Shown piece by piece: positions 35,744-44,207 of a stretch of 64,000 nucleotides of DNA; within the stretch, counting starts at the first letter, position 1, and each line of letters begins with the position of its first letter. Origin of the DNA: Candidatus Poseidoniaceae archaeon (GTDB taxonomy: Archaea > Thermoplasmatota > Poseidoniia > Poseidoniales > Poseidoniaceae); the NCBI GenBank assembly GCA_949372875.1, contig CASIAW010000011.1, forward strand, positions 32,627 to 96,626, in the 5' to 3' direction. The notes under the pieces are model-generated. The model was not told where the DNA came from. It worked only from the letters and a program-made list of their open reading frames with translations, and did not search any database. Both the position numbers and the translations under genes were made by a program.

Positions 35744-38281
35744 ATGAATCGAAAGCCTTTGGTCGTAATCTTGGTTCTCCTCGTGCTGCTTGGCAGTTCA
35801 CCCTTGACTCAAGGTAACTCATCAGGAGTATACAACCAGAGTTCAGGTTGTGGCTGCCATTCTCAATCCGGCACACCAGCCGCAACGGTCACCATGACAG
35901 GCCAGCCCACTCAATACACCGCGGGAGCAACCTCTACTCTCAGCATCTCAGTGAGCAATGGAATTAGTGGAAATAACGGCGGCTTTAGCCTTGAAGTTGA
36001 CAAAGGCACGCTTTCTTCTGGAATTGGTTTTGCCGTTAATGTGAACAGTGCGCAAAACAGTGCCACCCATTCAATTACTGGTAGCAGTCAACGCTCCTGG
36101 AGTGTTGATTGGATCGCACCATCGACGGGGTCTGGTATTGCTACTCTTTCACTTGCAGGTTTGACGGCGAATGGTAACGGTGGAAATACCGGCGACCGTT
36201 GGGCCACACTCTCCTATCAGATTCCTGAGGCAGGTGCAGCCCCAAATAACGCCCCTGATGTATCGAATGTATTGCTTGGGCCGACTGGAGCCACGACCAC
36301 ATCAACACTCTCGCTCAGTTACACCTACTCTGATCAAGAAAACGATCCAGAATCAGGAACTCAAATTCAATGGTTCAAAGACAACATCGAACAAACCAGC
36401 CTCCAAGGCCTTACCGTTTCTCCATCTGCAACTTCTAAAGGCCAAGAGTGGAAAGCCACAGTTACGCCCTCTGATGGCTCCGATTCTGGCACTCCTATGA
36501 CGAGTAACATCCTCACCATTGCGAACTCAATTCCCTCCTTAACGACTCCAGAAATACAACCGACTTCGCCAACAGCCGATGATGATTTATCGTTCTCGAG
36601 CACAACCAATGATGATGATACAGATCCAGTTCATTTCGATACTCGTTGGTTCTTAGATGGTGTTCTCGTAACGGAATTGAACGATATGGAAACACTTCCA
36701 TCCTACGTTACCAGAGACGGAGATTCATGGCAAGTCGAAGTCCGAGCAAATGACAGCGAAGATGTCTCGCAGTGGCTCTCTTCCTCCTCAGTTATGCTTG
36801 GTGGTGGAGTGACAAACTCCGCACCTACAGCGTCTGCAATTGTCTTGAGTTCAACAACTGCGGTAACTTCCGACGACCTAACATTAACTTACACCTACAA
36901 CGATGGAGATGGAGATGCTGAAGCGGATATGGAAATTACATGGTATCTCAACAATGCACCTTTTGCATATGCAGAAAACAGCATGACTCTTCCTTCAACT
37001 TTCACTGAGAAAAGCCAATCGTGGTCCGCCATGGTCCGAGTCAATGACGGCACTGAATGGTCGACTTGGTATTCGAGTAACACCGTTCAAGTTCAAAACT
37101 CCGTGCCAATAACGGAATCAATAGCCTTGAGCCATTCAGAGGCAACAACTACCGAATCCATCTCTGTTGAATTTACGATGACTGACCTTGACGGTGATGC
37201 AGAATCAAATTCCGAAATCTCATGGTGGCGCAATGGCATCAAGAAGAGTTCTCTTTCTGGATTAACGACGCTTCCCGCTTCTTCAACCCTCAAGGGAGAG
37301 GTATGGACTGTTATGGTCGCAGCTGGCGATGGAACAGACGTCAGTATTGAATCCTTGACGGCCAATGTAACCATCATCAATACCGTTCCTACTGCAACTC
37401 TTGAGATATCGTCAAATGTAACTGCAATGGGTCCTTTGAATCTCGTTATCTCCACTCAAGATGCTGATGAAGACGTGGTTGAAACGAACATCACATGGTA
37501 TCGTAATGGCTTCTTGGAGGGTTCTCTGACTGGAGAACTCACGGTGCCTACACAATTGCTCGGACCTGGACAGGCATGGGCCGCACATATCACTCCAACA
37601 GACAGCGAACCGGCAAATGGATTGACCGTCATTGCATCAACTACAATACTCAATATTGAACCAGTTGCTCAAATTGACATTCTCACTGAAACAATCTGGC
37701 TTGGAGAATGGACTGTTTTCAGTGCATCACAATCTGAAGACTTGGATGGAAGAATCGTAGAAGCGTCATGGTCATGGATTGATACCGATGGGACGATAGG
37801 TTCTGATACAGGTTTTGAAATTCAAATGATTCCACTCGCAAATACGGTGATGACCCTTTTGGTCGTCGATGAGATGGGTGCAACTGCCACAGCAAATGTC
37901 CAAGTCGCCACAACTCAAGGACCAGTAATTTCAGACTTTTCTATTGAAATTGACGGTAATTCAGTCGAATTAGAATGGTCATGGAATGGGCCGAATGCCA
38001 CCTTTTCCATCTTACGCAATGGAGTTTCAGTTGGAGTCACCACTTCTCAAGAGTTTACCGACATCCCTCTGTTTGCAGGTGAAAACTCCTACAGTATCCA
38101 GCCTTTGATTGATGAAATGCCCCTTGTTGCAGGAACTTCACCGCCTCAAACAATCTTGCTTGAACCTGCATCAGCAGTAGCGCCAGGGCCCTCTTCTCTC
38201 GGTGGACTCGTCTCTGGCATCATCTTCCTGTTGATTGGGCTCGGCGTCTGCGGGTTTGCATTCATGGACCGGAGGGATTGA
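35744..38281 (+). CDS. Secreted multi-Ig-like protein with an N-terminal CxCH motif and C-terminal membrane helix
   Basis: An 845-residue protein. After a signal peptide (residues 1-24) comes GCGCHS (Cys36, Cys38, His39), a shortened heme-c-like motif. A beta domain of about 120 residues follows that resembles the choice-of-anchor V/Reelin-like domain, which usually carries CxxCH at this place. About five Ig-like repeats of roughly 95 residues come next, each with a W(Y/F/W).(N/D)(N/G) strand (IQWFKDN, TRWFLDG, ITWYLNN, ISWWRNG, ITWYRNG). A further beta domain, a membrane helix (GGLVSGIIFLLIGLGVCGFA) and a short charged end (MDRRD) complete it. The next two genes are tightly coupled. Electron transfer or heme binding at the surface is inferred. 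Confidence 0.75.
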   Translation: MNRKPLVVILVLLVLLGSSPLTQGNSSGVYNQSSGCGCHSQSGTPAATVTMTGQPTQYTAGATSTLSISVSNGISGNNGGFSLEVDKGTLSSGIGFAVNVNSAQNSATHSITGSSQRSWSVDWIAPSTGSGIATLSLAGLTANGNGGNTGDRWATLSYQIPEAGAAPNNAPDVSNVLLGPTGATTTSTLSLSYTYSDQENDPESGTQIQWFKDNIEQTSLQGLTVSPSATSKGQEWKATVTPSDGSDSGTPMTSNILTIANSIPSLTTPEIQPTSPTADDDLSFSSTTNDDDTDPVHFDTRWFLDGVLVTELNDMETLPSYVTRDGDSWQVEVRANDSEDVSQWLSSSSVMLGGGVTNSAPTASAIVLSSTTAVTSDDLTLTYTYNDGDGDAEADMEITWYLNNAPFAYAENSMTLPSTFTEKSQSWSAMVRVNDGTEWSTWYSSNTVQVQNSVPITESIALSHSEATTTESISVEFTMTDLDGDAESNSEISWWRNGIKKSSLSGLTTLPASSTLKGEVWTVMVAAGDGTDVSIESLTANVTIINTVPTATLEISSNVTAMGPLNLVISTQDADEDVVETNITWYRNGFLEGSLTGELTVPTQLLGPGQAWAAHITPTDSEPANGLTVIASTTILNIEPVAQIDILTETIWLGEWTVFSASQSEDLDGRIVEASWSWIDTDGTIGSDTGFEIQMIPLANTVMTLLVVDEMGATATANVQVATTQGPVISDFSIEIDGNSVELEWSWNGPNATFSILRNGVSVGVTTSQEFTDIPLFAGENSYSIQPLIDEMPLVAGTSPPQTILLEPASAVAPGPSSLGGLVSGIIFLLIGLGVCGFAFMDRRD

Positions 38282-38282
38282 T

Positions 38283-39416
38283 TTGCAGGTAAAGTCTCGA
38301 ATTCATACCGTTCTGATTCTCTCGCTGTTGTTGTTCTGCTCTGCCTTTGGTGCAGCAGAGCCCGGAGGTAACGGTGATTCAATCCGAGATATGCAGTGTG
38401 GTGGGGCATGCCACGGAGATGCTTCAATCAATGAATCTTCGAGTGCTCTCCTTTCTCTTTCCTCTCCCGATACAATCTACCAAGGAATACCTACGACCAT
38501 CACGCTCACTGCAACAAACCTTGAGACCAGTTCAACACGATTAATTGGCTTGTTTTTGTTAACCGATATGACGGGTCATTCTGATACTCCTCAAGATGCA
38601 GGCTGGGAAATTCTTTCCGATTCAAACGGAGGCACAGCCAACTACATTGAACTCACCCTTTCTCCTGGCCAAAACGAAACCAGCATTTCGTGGGTACTTC
38701 GCTCATCCTCACTCGACCCTTCCACGTTCTACGCCGCCATTCACCACGGGGGCGGCTCAACTTCCCCTTTCTTTGGAAGTTCAGCAGACGGATTGGAGGT
38801 AACCCCTGAGCCGGTTCCAGAAAATCTACCACGTCTTGCTGCTGATTTCATCCCGCCGACAAAACGCATTCTTGATATGCCTACAGAATTAACCGTTCTT
38901 ACGGAGTATACTGAATCAATACAATTTGAATGGAAAACGGAAAACGGCCTTGTTCAAACTTCAGAAATCAATTCTTCGGGCGAGGGTAGCTGGGTTGCAT
39001 CTCTCCCCGCAGCCTTACAACCAACGACCATTCAATGGCGCGTTACTCTTCAGGGCGAAGGGCCCGACCAAACAACGCCGTGGTTCACCTTGGCTGCTGA
39101 GCAAGCAGGCTGGGAAATTTCAGAGAATGCAGTTTATCTCCAAGCCTTTGCTTTACTTTTCATGACTGCGGGCCTAGTCATCTTGTTACAAACTCGCTTC
39201 TCTTCCTCCCGTACAATTTCCAAGTATGATCAAACTCCGACCGTCATTGAAGCGCTTGAGACAGCATCTTCTCCAGTTGTTCTGCCAGTTGAATCTACAG
39301 AATCATCATTGGCACCTCTTCCCGAAGGCGGTTTGCCAAATGGTTGGACTGAACAGCAGTGGGAATGGTATGGCCATGATTACCTTGCAGGGAAATACGG
39401 AGGTGGGGCAGAATGA
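38283..39416 (+). CDS. Secreted protein with CxxxCH motif, membrane helix and GWTxxQW tail
   Basis: About 377 residues from a TTG at 38283, which is preceded by GGAGG (38271-38275) at 7-nt spacing and starts just after the upstream stop. The N-terminus (MQVKSRIHTVLILSLLLFC) is a signal peptide. Then comes CGGACH (Cys39, Cys43, His44), a C-x3-C-H variant of the heme-c motif, and a beta domain related in plan to the previous gene's N-terminal domain (YAAIHHGGGSTSP). A membrane helix (about 285-305) is followed by a cytoplasmic tail ending in LPNGWTEQQWEWYGHDYL. The adjacent gene overlaps by 4 bp. The heme role is inferred and depends on whether the unusual spacing is accepted by a maturation system. 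Confidence 0.75.
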   Translation: MQVKSRIHTVLILSLLLFCSAFGAAEPGGNGDSIRDMQCGGACHGDASINESSSALLSLSSPDTIYQGIPTTITLTATNLETSSTRLIGLFLLTDMTGHSDTPQDAGWEILSDSNGGTANYIELTLSPGQNETSISWVLRSSSLDPSTFYAAIHHGGGSTSPFFGSSADGLEVTPEPVPENLPRLAADFIPPTKRILDMPTELTVLTEYTESIQFEWKTENGLVQTSEINSSGEGSWVASLPAALQPTTIQWRVTLQGEGPDQTTPWFTLAAEQAGWEISENAVYLQAFALLFMTAGLVILLQTRFSSSRTISKYDQTPTVIEALETASSPVVLPVESTESSLAPLPEGGLPNGWTEQQWEWYGHDYLAGKYGGGAE

Positions 39417-39988
39417 CTTCCTCTGAAACATTCCATGTCGTTACGACTGAATTAGTCGTCGGTGCTTTCTCAGTTGCTGGTTTGAGTTTTACCCTTTGTC
39501 TTCTTGTTCATTTTGGAGTATTGAAGCAACCTTCGTGGAAGACAATGTTGGACAATGTTGCGCACTTCACGCTTGCTTTCGGTCTCGCAGCAACCCCATT
39601 TGCAATTCTGAGTGGTCTTTCTTCATCACCTGGGGAGGGAATGAACAGCCCCATTCTTGTTAACAAAATGTTCCTCTCTATGACAGGGTTTGGTTTTGCT
39701 CTTGGCTGTTTAATCGGGCGTTTGCGACTCGGGAACAAGGTTTGGTCCAATACGAAATCGACTGCTGTTCACGCTTCTGCCGGTCTTGCTGCATGTGGGT
39801 CGATGCTCCTAACTGCATCAGCAGGTGGTACGTTTACTCGTGGCGAATCTTTGCTTGATCTCTTCAATCTACCTTACGAACACGTCTTGTTATTCCCAGT
39901 TTTTGTGAGTCTTACAGCGCTCCTGTTAGGCACAGCAATGTTGGCCATAGGTTGGCGTAGAATGAAATCAATTTCATCCATACATTGA
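39413..39988 (+). CDS. Multi-helix membrane protein, candidate heme-b or DUF2231-like subunit
   Basis: A 191-residue protein with about five hydrophobic helices (approximately 9-32, 45-66, 82-101, 115-135, 155-180). Histidines sit at residues 8, 33, 51, 120 and 157. His51 (NVAHFTLAFGLAATPF) and His120 (AVHASAGLAACGS) lie inside predicted helices at positions that could hold a heme b, as in small cytochrome-b-like proteins; DUF2231 also has such histidines. The ATG overlaps the TGA of the previous gene (ATGA), with GGAGGTGGGG just upstream, so it is translated with it. A membrane partner of the two CxCH/CxxxCH proteins is a reasonable inference. Its last 15 bp overlap the convergent PAC2 gene. 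Confidence 0.65.
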   Translation: MTSSETFHVVTTELVVGAFSVAGLSFTLCLLVHFGVLKQPSWKTMLDNVAHFTLAFGLAATPFAILSGLSSSPGEGMNSPILVNKMFLSMTGFGFALGCLIGRLRLGNKVWSNTKSTAVHASAGLAACGSMLLTASAGGTFTRGESLLDLFNLPYEHVLLFPVFVSLTALLLGTAMLAIGWRRMKSISSIH

Positions 39989-40771
39989 GTTACTCGTTGT
40001 GACATCTTGAGCATCTTCTGCTCCTTCCATCATTGATTTGATTTGATTTTCAAGCAACTCAGCCTCTTCAAGTAGAGGTTGATGGGGCAATTCGATAGTT
40101 GGTAGCAACTTGTTCAATGCTTCAATCAATGTTGCAGCAGCTCGAGCATCAGGCCAACGAGGGTCAGCTTCGACCATGATGGACATGAGGTCTAGGCCAC
40201 GTCGCCGTGCTTCGCTCAAAATCGCTGCATTGATTCCTTTGATGACGCCTTGGTTGAGAAGGGTAATATCCATTGATTTGAGCATTTCACGCACCTTCTC
40301 GTTTGCTCCGATTCCAACAACATCAATGCCTTCAGTATCTTCATATTCGACGGTCGGTTCTGCACCGTTGAGGTTGCCTTTCATGCCCTGCTTGGCAAAA
40401 GCATCGATGACAACGCCGTGAACTATTTTGTTTTCACGAGACCATTCAAACATAGCCCACACAATATCATTGACCAGAGGTTCAGGGATGACCAGTTCAC
40501 TCATCAAGAGAATTACTTGGTCACAGCCTTCAATGGTGCATTGTGGCTTACCTGCATAAGCTCTGATTACGGGCAAAGGCTCGCCATCTTGAACTAAAGT
40601 AATGACCGGTAGGCGTGGGTCAACAACAGCGCCGACAAACTCCAAATCCAGGTGGTCAATCAAAAAATGAGCAACAACACTCGAGACCATTCCAATACTC
40701 GGAAAGCATGCAACAACCATTGCATTTTCAGTTTCAATCTTGGTGTTTAAGCGGACACTTGGGCGTTCCAT
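39974..40771 (-). CDS. PAC2-family proteasome assembly chaperone, paralogue 1
   Basis: A 265-residue protein with PAC2 features: MVVACFPSIGMVSSVVAHFL near the N-terminus, FVGAVVDPRLPVITLVQDGE, and the C-terminal PRWPDARAAATLIEALNKLL segment. PAC2 proteins chaperone 20S proteasome alpha-ring assembly in eukaryotes, and archaeal relatives are thought to act similarly. The C-terminal tail ends ...TTSNSMYG and lacks a clear HbYX motif. A second family member is encoded at 53629 in this window. The ATG at 40771 is the first of the frame; the divergent nuclease gene starts 73 bp away. Confidence 0.88.
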   Translation of the reverse strand: MERPSVRLNTKIETENAMVVACFPSIGMVSSVVAHFLIDHLDLEFVGAVVDPRLPVITLVQDGEPLPVIRAYAGKPQCTIEGCDQVILLMSELVIPEPLVNDIVWAMFEWSRENKIVHGVVIDAFAKQGMKGNLNGAEPTVEYEDTEGIDVVGIGANEKVREMLKSMDITLLNQGVIKGINAAILSEARRRGLDLMSIMVEADPRWPDARAAATLIEALNKLLPTIELPHQPLLEEAELLENQIKSMMEGAEDAQDVTTSNSMYG

Positions 40772-40844
40772 GCTACCGTGCTGTTGCTCTTAGGTTTCAA
40801 CACTTTGCCTCACATGTAATCATCGGTGGTTTCATGTTTGTTGA

Positions 40845-42041
40845 ATGAAAGCGGCAAGCATGGCGGAGCAGTCAACACCAGCACCTCGCCCCCACATGCT
40901 TTCTCCATCGGCTTGGAATCGTTATGAGACCTGTCCGAGAATGTATTGGTTAAGTCGCCAAGGCTTGCCGCGTAAAGCGGGCATGGCTGCTTCCCTTGGT
41001 ACTGCTGTTCACGCATCGGTTGAAGATCTTCTCCTTCACGATATTTCTCACATTAAAGATGCAGAAAGTGGCTGGTTACCCGCCCATGCCGAACGAGTAC
41101 TCAAGGCCCGTTGGGAGGAAGAAAAAGCGATTTTCGAAGCAACACCCCGCCGTCCACAATGGAAAGAAGACAAGTGGAAAGATGCAGTGAGGAACCAGCG
41201 AGGGGCAGTCATGATGTTACTGGACCACGTCGGTGTTCGAAGTTTGGAACAAGAGAGAATTACCGGCGCTCTTTGGCGCCGAATTCAAAAACTCGCCATA
41301 GCGGTTGAAGGCGAACTGAAAACAGCTGATGGACGCCTTATGGGGAGATTGGATTTACTCATGGGTGATGTCAATGACGAAGGCGAGTTGGTTGGCTGGC
41401 TCGTTGCAGATCTCAAAACAGGGCGAACGCCAGAAGGAGAATTGAAGACAGATGTCAATCGTCAACTGCGAATGTATCGTGATATTCTTCTGGCCAATAA
41501 CCCCAATGCACCTACGGTTCGAACGGAAGGGTGGTACACTCAAAACGCTTCAAAGTGGGCAGCACACGGTGAGAGTGTCCTCGAAGATGCCTATGCTGCA
41601 TGGCAGAAGACAGTACCATCGCCCTTGCCAATGGAGCCAACTATTGGCGAGTCATCATGTGGCGGATTTTGCGATTGGAAAGCATGGTGTCCTCACTGGT
41701 GGAACTGGAGGAACGACAACGGGACTCTTCACAAAGGAGATTTCTCTGATGCCGTTGTTTTATTGCAAGATTACGATTCAAACACCGGTTCAGCAGTGCT
41801 TGAACTCTGTGAGCCCGCAGATGCAAACGGTCGAGCCATGCCAACAGGTTCGCGTCAATCCGCACGTTTTGATAATCGAGGAAAAGAGGCGCTGGACGAG
41901 GTATTGGCTACAGGTCATCAAGGGCCGATTTATCTGGGTTCAATTATGACGCAGGCGCGTTCTTGGAGAATTGGACATTGGTGTGATGTCTTACCGTGGA
42001 ACCCCCTCCCAGACGGTGTCGAGTATCATAGGGAATATTGA
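40845..42041 (+). CDS. RecB/Cas4-like PD-(D/E)xK nuclease with iron-sulfur cysteines
   Basis: A 398-residue nuclease-fold protein. In order it shows SPSAWNRYETCPRMYWLS with Cys30, the helix histidine in GTAVHASVE (His56), GRLDLL with Asp170, the catalytic strand VADLKTG (Asp189, Lys191), and the downstream QLRMY motif. These are the five signature elements of RecB-type nucleases. A C-terminal CGGFCDWKAWCPHW cluster supplies three cysteines which, with Cys30, could bind a 4Fe-4S cluster as in Cas4 and AddB. No helicase, adaptation gene or CRISPR array is nearby, so a DNA repair role is more likely than CRISPR. A further C-terminal domain of about 110 residues is not recognised. Confidence 0.85.
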   Translation: MKAASMAEQSTPAPRPHMLSPSAWNRYETCPRMYWLSRQGLPRKAGMAASLGTAVHASVEDLLLHDISHIKDAESGWLPAHAERVLKARWEEEKAIFEATPRRPQWKEDKWKDAVRNQRGAVMMLLDHVGVRSLEQERITGALWRRIQKLAIAVEGELKTADGRLMGRLDLLMGDVNDEGELVGWLVADLKTGRTPEGELKTDVNRQLRMYRDILLANNPNAPTVRTEGWYTQNASKWAAHGESVLEDAYAAWQKTVPSPLPMEPTIGESSCGGFCDWKAWCPHWWNWRNDNGTLHKGDFSDAVVLLQDYDSNTGSAVLELCEPADANGRAMPTGSRQSARFDNRGKEALDEVLATGHQGPIYLGSIMTQARSWRIGHWCDVLPWNPLPDGVEYHREY

Positions 42042-42051
42042 GCGTGGTAAA

Positions 42052-42714
42052 ATGCTAGAATTCTTGATTAATTTATTCCTGGTGTTATTTATAATTGCAG
42101 TCTTCGTAGGAATAATGGTCTTTCTTCTCCATTATTCGCGAAAAAAGCACATGGCATTTTTGAAAAGGTGGGAAGCCCTTGCCCCTCAAGTCGAATTTCA
42201 ATTCGAAATGAGAAACCAAAACCCTTGTTTGGTAGGGAAGATTAAACAGTATAACTGCCGAATTTACCTTAATTTTGTTGGCTCAGGAGAACATTCCACT
42301 GCAGTGATAAATTTTGAAGTCGACCTCCCCGAATCTCTCCAGTTAGGCTTGAGTATAGGGCCTCAAGAAAAACACATTCCTTTTATGAAATTTTTAAGCA
42401 GGGAAGAACTCGAACTTGATGATGAAGTATTTGATCAGCATTTCTTTGTCCAAGGCCAAGATGCAGTAGCAGTCAATCAGTTCTTGACTTTAGAGCGCAA
42501 AACAGCAATCTATCAAGCAAAACACTACATCGCTCCAGTTAATCTCTCTATCACCGATACATTGGTCCAAGCTCGCGCCACTCAGAGTATTACTAGCGCT
42601 CATCAAATCATCTTGGTAATGAAGCAACTTGTTGCCATTGCAAATACATTTTATGGTGAAGAGCCTGAAGAAGAACCCAATTTTTGGGAATCTGAACGGG
42701 AGCCTCAGGATTAG
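42052..42714 (+). CDS. Membrane-anchored protein of unknown function
   Basis: I start at ATG 42052 (MLEFLINLFLVLFIIAVFVG), which places a membrane helix at the very N-terminus and lies 10 bp after the nuclease stop; the frame is open 27 codons upstream but inside the nuclease gene. The 220-residue product continues as a cytoplasmic domain with a beta-rich segment (CRIYLNFVGSGEHSTAVINF) and a helical, acidic end (EEPEEEPNFWESEREPQD). It may be co-transcribed with the nuclease. I recognise no family; the domain does not show enzyme motifs. Confidence 0.7.
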   Translation: MLEFLINLFLVLFIIAVFVGIMVFLLHYSRKKHMAFLKRWEALAPQVEFQFEMRNQNPCLVGKIKQYNCRIYLNFVGSGEHSTAVINFEVDLPESLQLGLSIGPQEKHIPFMKFLSREELELDDEVFDQHFFVQGQDAVAVNQFLTLERKTAIYQAKHYIAPVNLSITDTLVQARATQSITSAHQIILVMKQLVAIANTFYGEEPEEEPNFWESEREPQD

Positions 42715-42824
42715 ATAGTACTGGGGCCGATATTGACGAGTGCGAAAAGATTTGCAAGCATCCAAGATGATGCTGCGCCCACTAGCCTGCCATGCTGCTC
42801 AATACAGGTTTCGCTGTATTTGTG

Positions 42825-43649
42825 TTATTCATCAAGTCCAATATAGGTGCGAATAATCTCGCGTGCAGCATCGTCTTCGATACCTTTTGCAGATAAAAGC
42901 CAGTGGATGTATCGTGGGTCTTCGAAATGTATTTCCTTGAGATCTCGGCCTTTATGGCGTCCAAAGGCGAGGATAATCTGCTCCCCATCTTTACGAATTT
43001 TACCTAACTTGTCAACCAGTTCCAGGTCACCTAGACCCCTTCCTAAATCGGAAGCGTCCGTAGCTACATTTCCGTGAACTGCCCATCGTTCTAATTCTTC
43101 AAGAGAGCGCCTGAATGCGGGGGCATGGTCTACCGAGAGACGCCAAAAGAGCAGTAACGATGCAGCAGCATCAGCAGCAGCAGTGTGCGCGTTTTCCAAA
43201 GCGATACCGTGGCGCGAACACAAAGCACCGAGTTTATGTGGCCGAGGGACATTGAGTCTGCGGACCAGTTCATATGTATCCATGACCGCTTTTGGTCGAG
43301 GCATTCTCTTCCCTAATCGGAGGAACTCATTCTCGAGCATTTCTAAATCAAACCGACGCACATTGTGGCCGACGATAACCGAGCCTTCGATGAGCTGAGT
43401 CACTTCCTCGGCAATGGTTGAAAAATCCCCTTTTCCACGAACATCAGCATCGAAGATACCGTGGACATTGCTTGCTCCATACGGAATAGGACGACGTGGA
43501 TTCACGATTTGCTCATAGTGTACAGGAGTTCCATCTGCTTCAGCTCCAACCAAGGCAATCTGCACGACGCGGTCCGAGGAAGTGGAGATGCCCGTTGTCT
43601 CTAAATCAAACGAGAGAACCCGTTCACCGTCGAGGACATTCGGGGCCAT
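42825..43649 (-). CDS. DnaQ-like 3'-5' exonuclease with ExoX-type C-terminal domain
   Basis: A roughly 274-residue DEDDh exonuclease. Exo I is SFDLETTG (Asp15, Glu17 with this start), Exo II is VGHNVRRFDLEML, and Exo III is HTAAADAAASLLLFW with the histidine general base. The C-terminal extension (IILAFGRHKGRDLKEIHFED, then YIHWLLS) matches the small domain at the end of exonuclease X-type proteins (formerly DUF3820). It would degrade DNA from 3' ends during repair or proofreading. The frame opens at 43715, but conservation begins near ATG 43649. It is monocistronic and faces rightward genes on both sides. Confidence 0.88.
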   Translation of the reverse strand: MAPNVLDGERVLSFDLETTGISTSSDRVVQIALVGAEADGTPVHYEQIVNPRRPIPYGASNVHGIFDADVRGKGDFSTIAEEVTQLIEGSVIVGHNVRRFDLEMLENEFLRLGKRMPRPKAVMDTYELVRRLNVPRPHKLGALCSRHGIALENAHTAAADAAASLLLFWRLSVDHAPAFRRSLEELERWAVHGNVATDASDLGRGLGDLELVDKLGKIRKDGEQIILAFGRHKGRDLKEIHFEDPRYIHWLLSAKGIEDDAAREIIRTYIGLDE

Positions 43650-43728
43650 AGACGAACAACACCGCTGACCCCCTTTGAACATCACCCTCTGCATGCAAGC
43701 AATCGCAAACGCCATACTTGGCTAATTG

Positions 43729-44115
43729 ATGGGCTTGGTTATGGGCTTCATCAATCGGATAAAGAAAGCATTTTCTTCAAAGTCTGAAGAAGAAGAAGTC
43801 GGAGAAGAAGAATTCCATGACCCTTACCAAGAGACAATGGCCGAGGCTTTTGTTGAGAGGCAACAGAGTGTTATTGATGATGCAATGAACGAATTGGAGT
43901 CAAGCGTGCAGAAAGCAAAATCCGAAATCGCCCCTAAAGCAGCCTCAGAATACGATGTTGGTGAGGTCGAAGTATTGGAATTACTCTCAGAAGATGAGGA
44001 TAGAGAAGACCATTCTGAAATGAACGTCATTGAACATCTTTCGGTTGAGGAAATCGGCGGCCATCTTGATTCTGCTCGTATTGAAGGAGATCTTCCCAAG
44101 GAAATCAAGTTCTAA
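43729..44115 (+). CDS. Small acidic helical protein, unknown
   Basis: A 128-residue protein from ATG 43729 (MGLVMGFINRIKKAFSSKSE). The N-terminal 16 residues could form an amphipathic, basic helix able to touch a membrane; the rest is strongly acidic (EEEEVGEEEFHDPYQETMAE) with one likely coiled-coil helix (about 40-70). No family is recognised. It is short, but its frame is well used and its start lies in the divergent gap from the exonuclease gene, so I consider it real. A scaffold or adaptor role is only a guess. Confidence 0.6.
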   Translation: MGLVMGFINRIKKAFSSKSEEEEVGEEEFHDPYQETMAEAFVERQQSVIDDAMNELESSVQKAKSEIAPKAASEYDVGEVEVLELLSEDEDREDHSEMNVIEHLSVEEIGGHLDSARIEGDLPKEIKF

Positions 44116-44207
44116 TTATTCTGGCCAACATCCTTCCATGTTTGAATAAGCGACCAAGCCAAAATATCGCCCGAACCATTAGATAGGGTAGGGCTTTAGG
44201 GAATCCT

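Noticed and set aside
40845..42041. Assignment of the nuclease as a CRISPR Cas4
   Set aside because: No cas1, cas2 or repeat array is present and the protein is about twice the usual Cas4 length.
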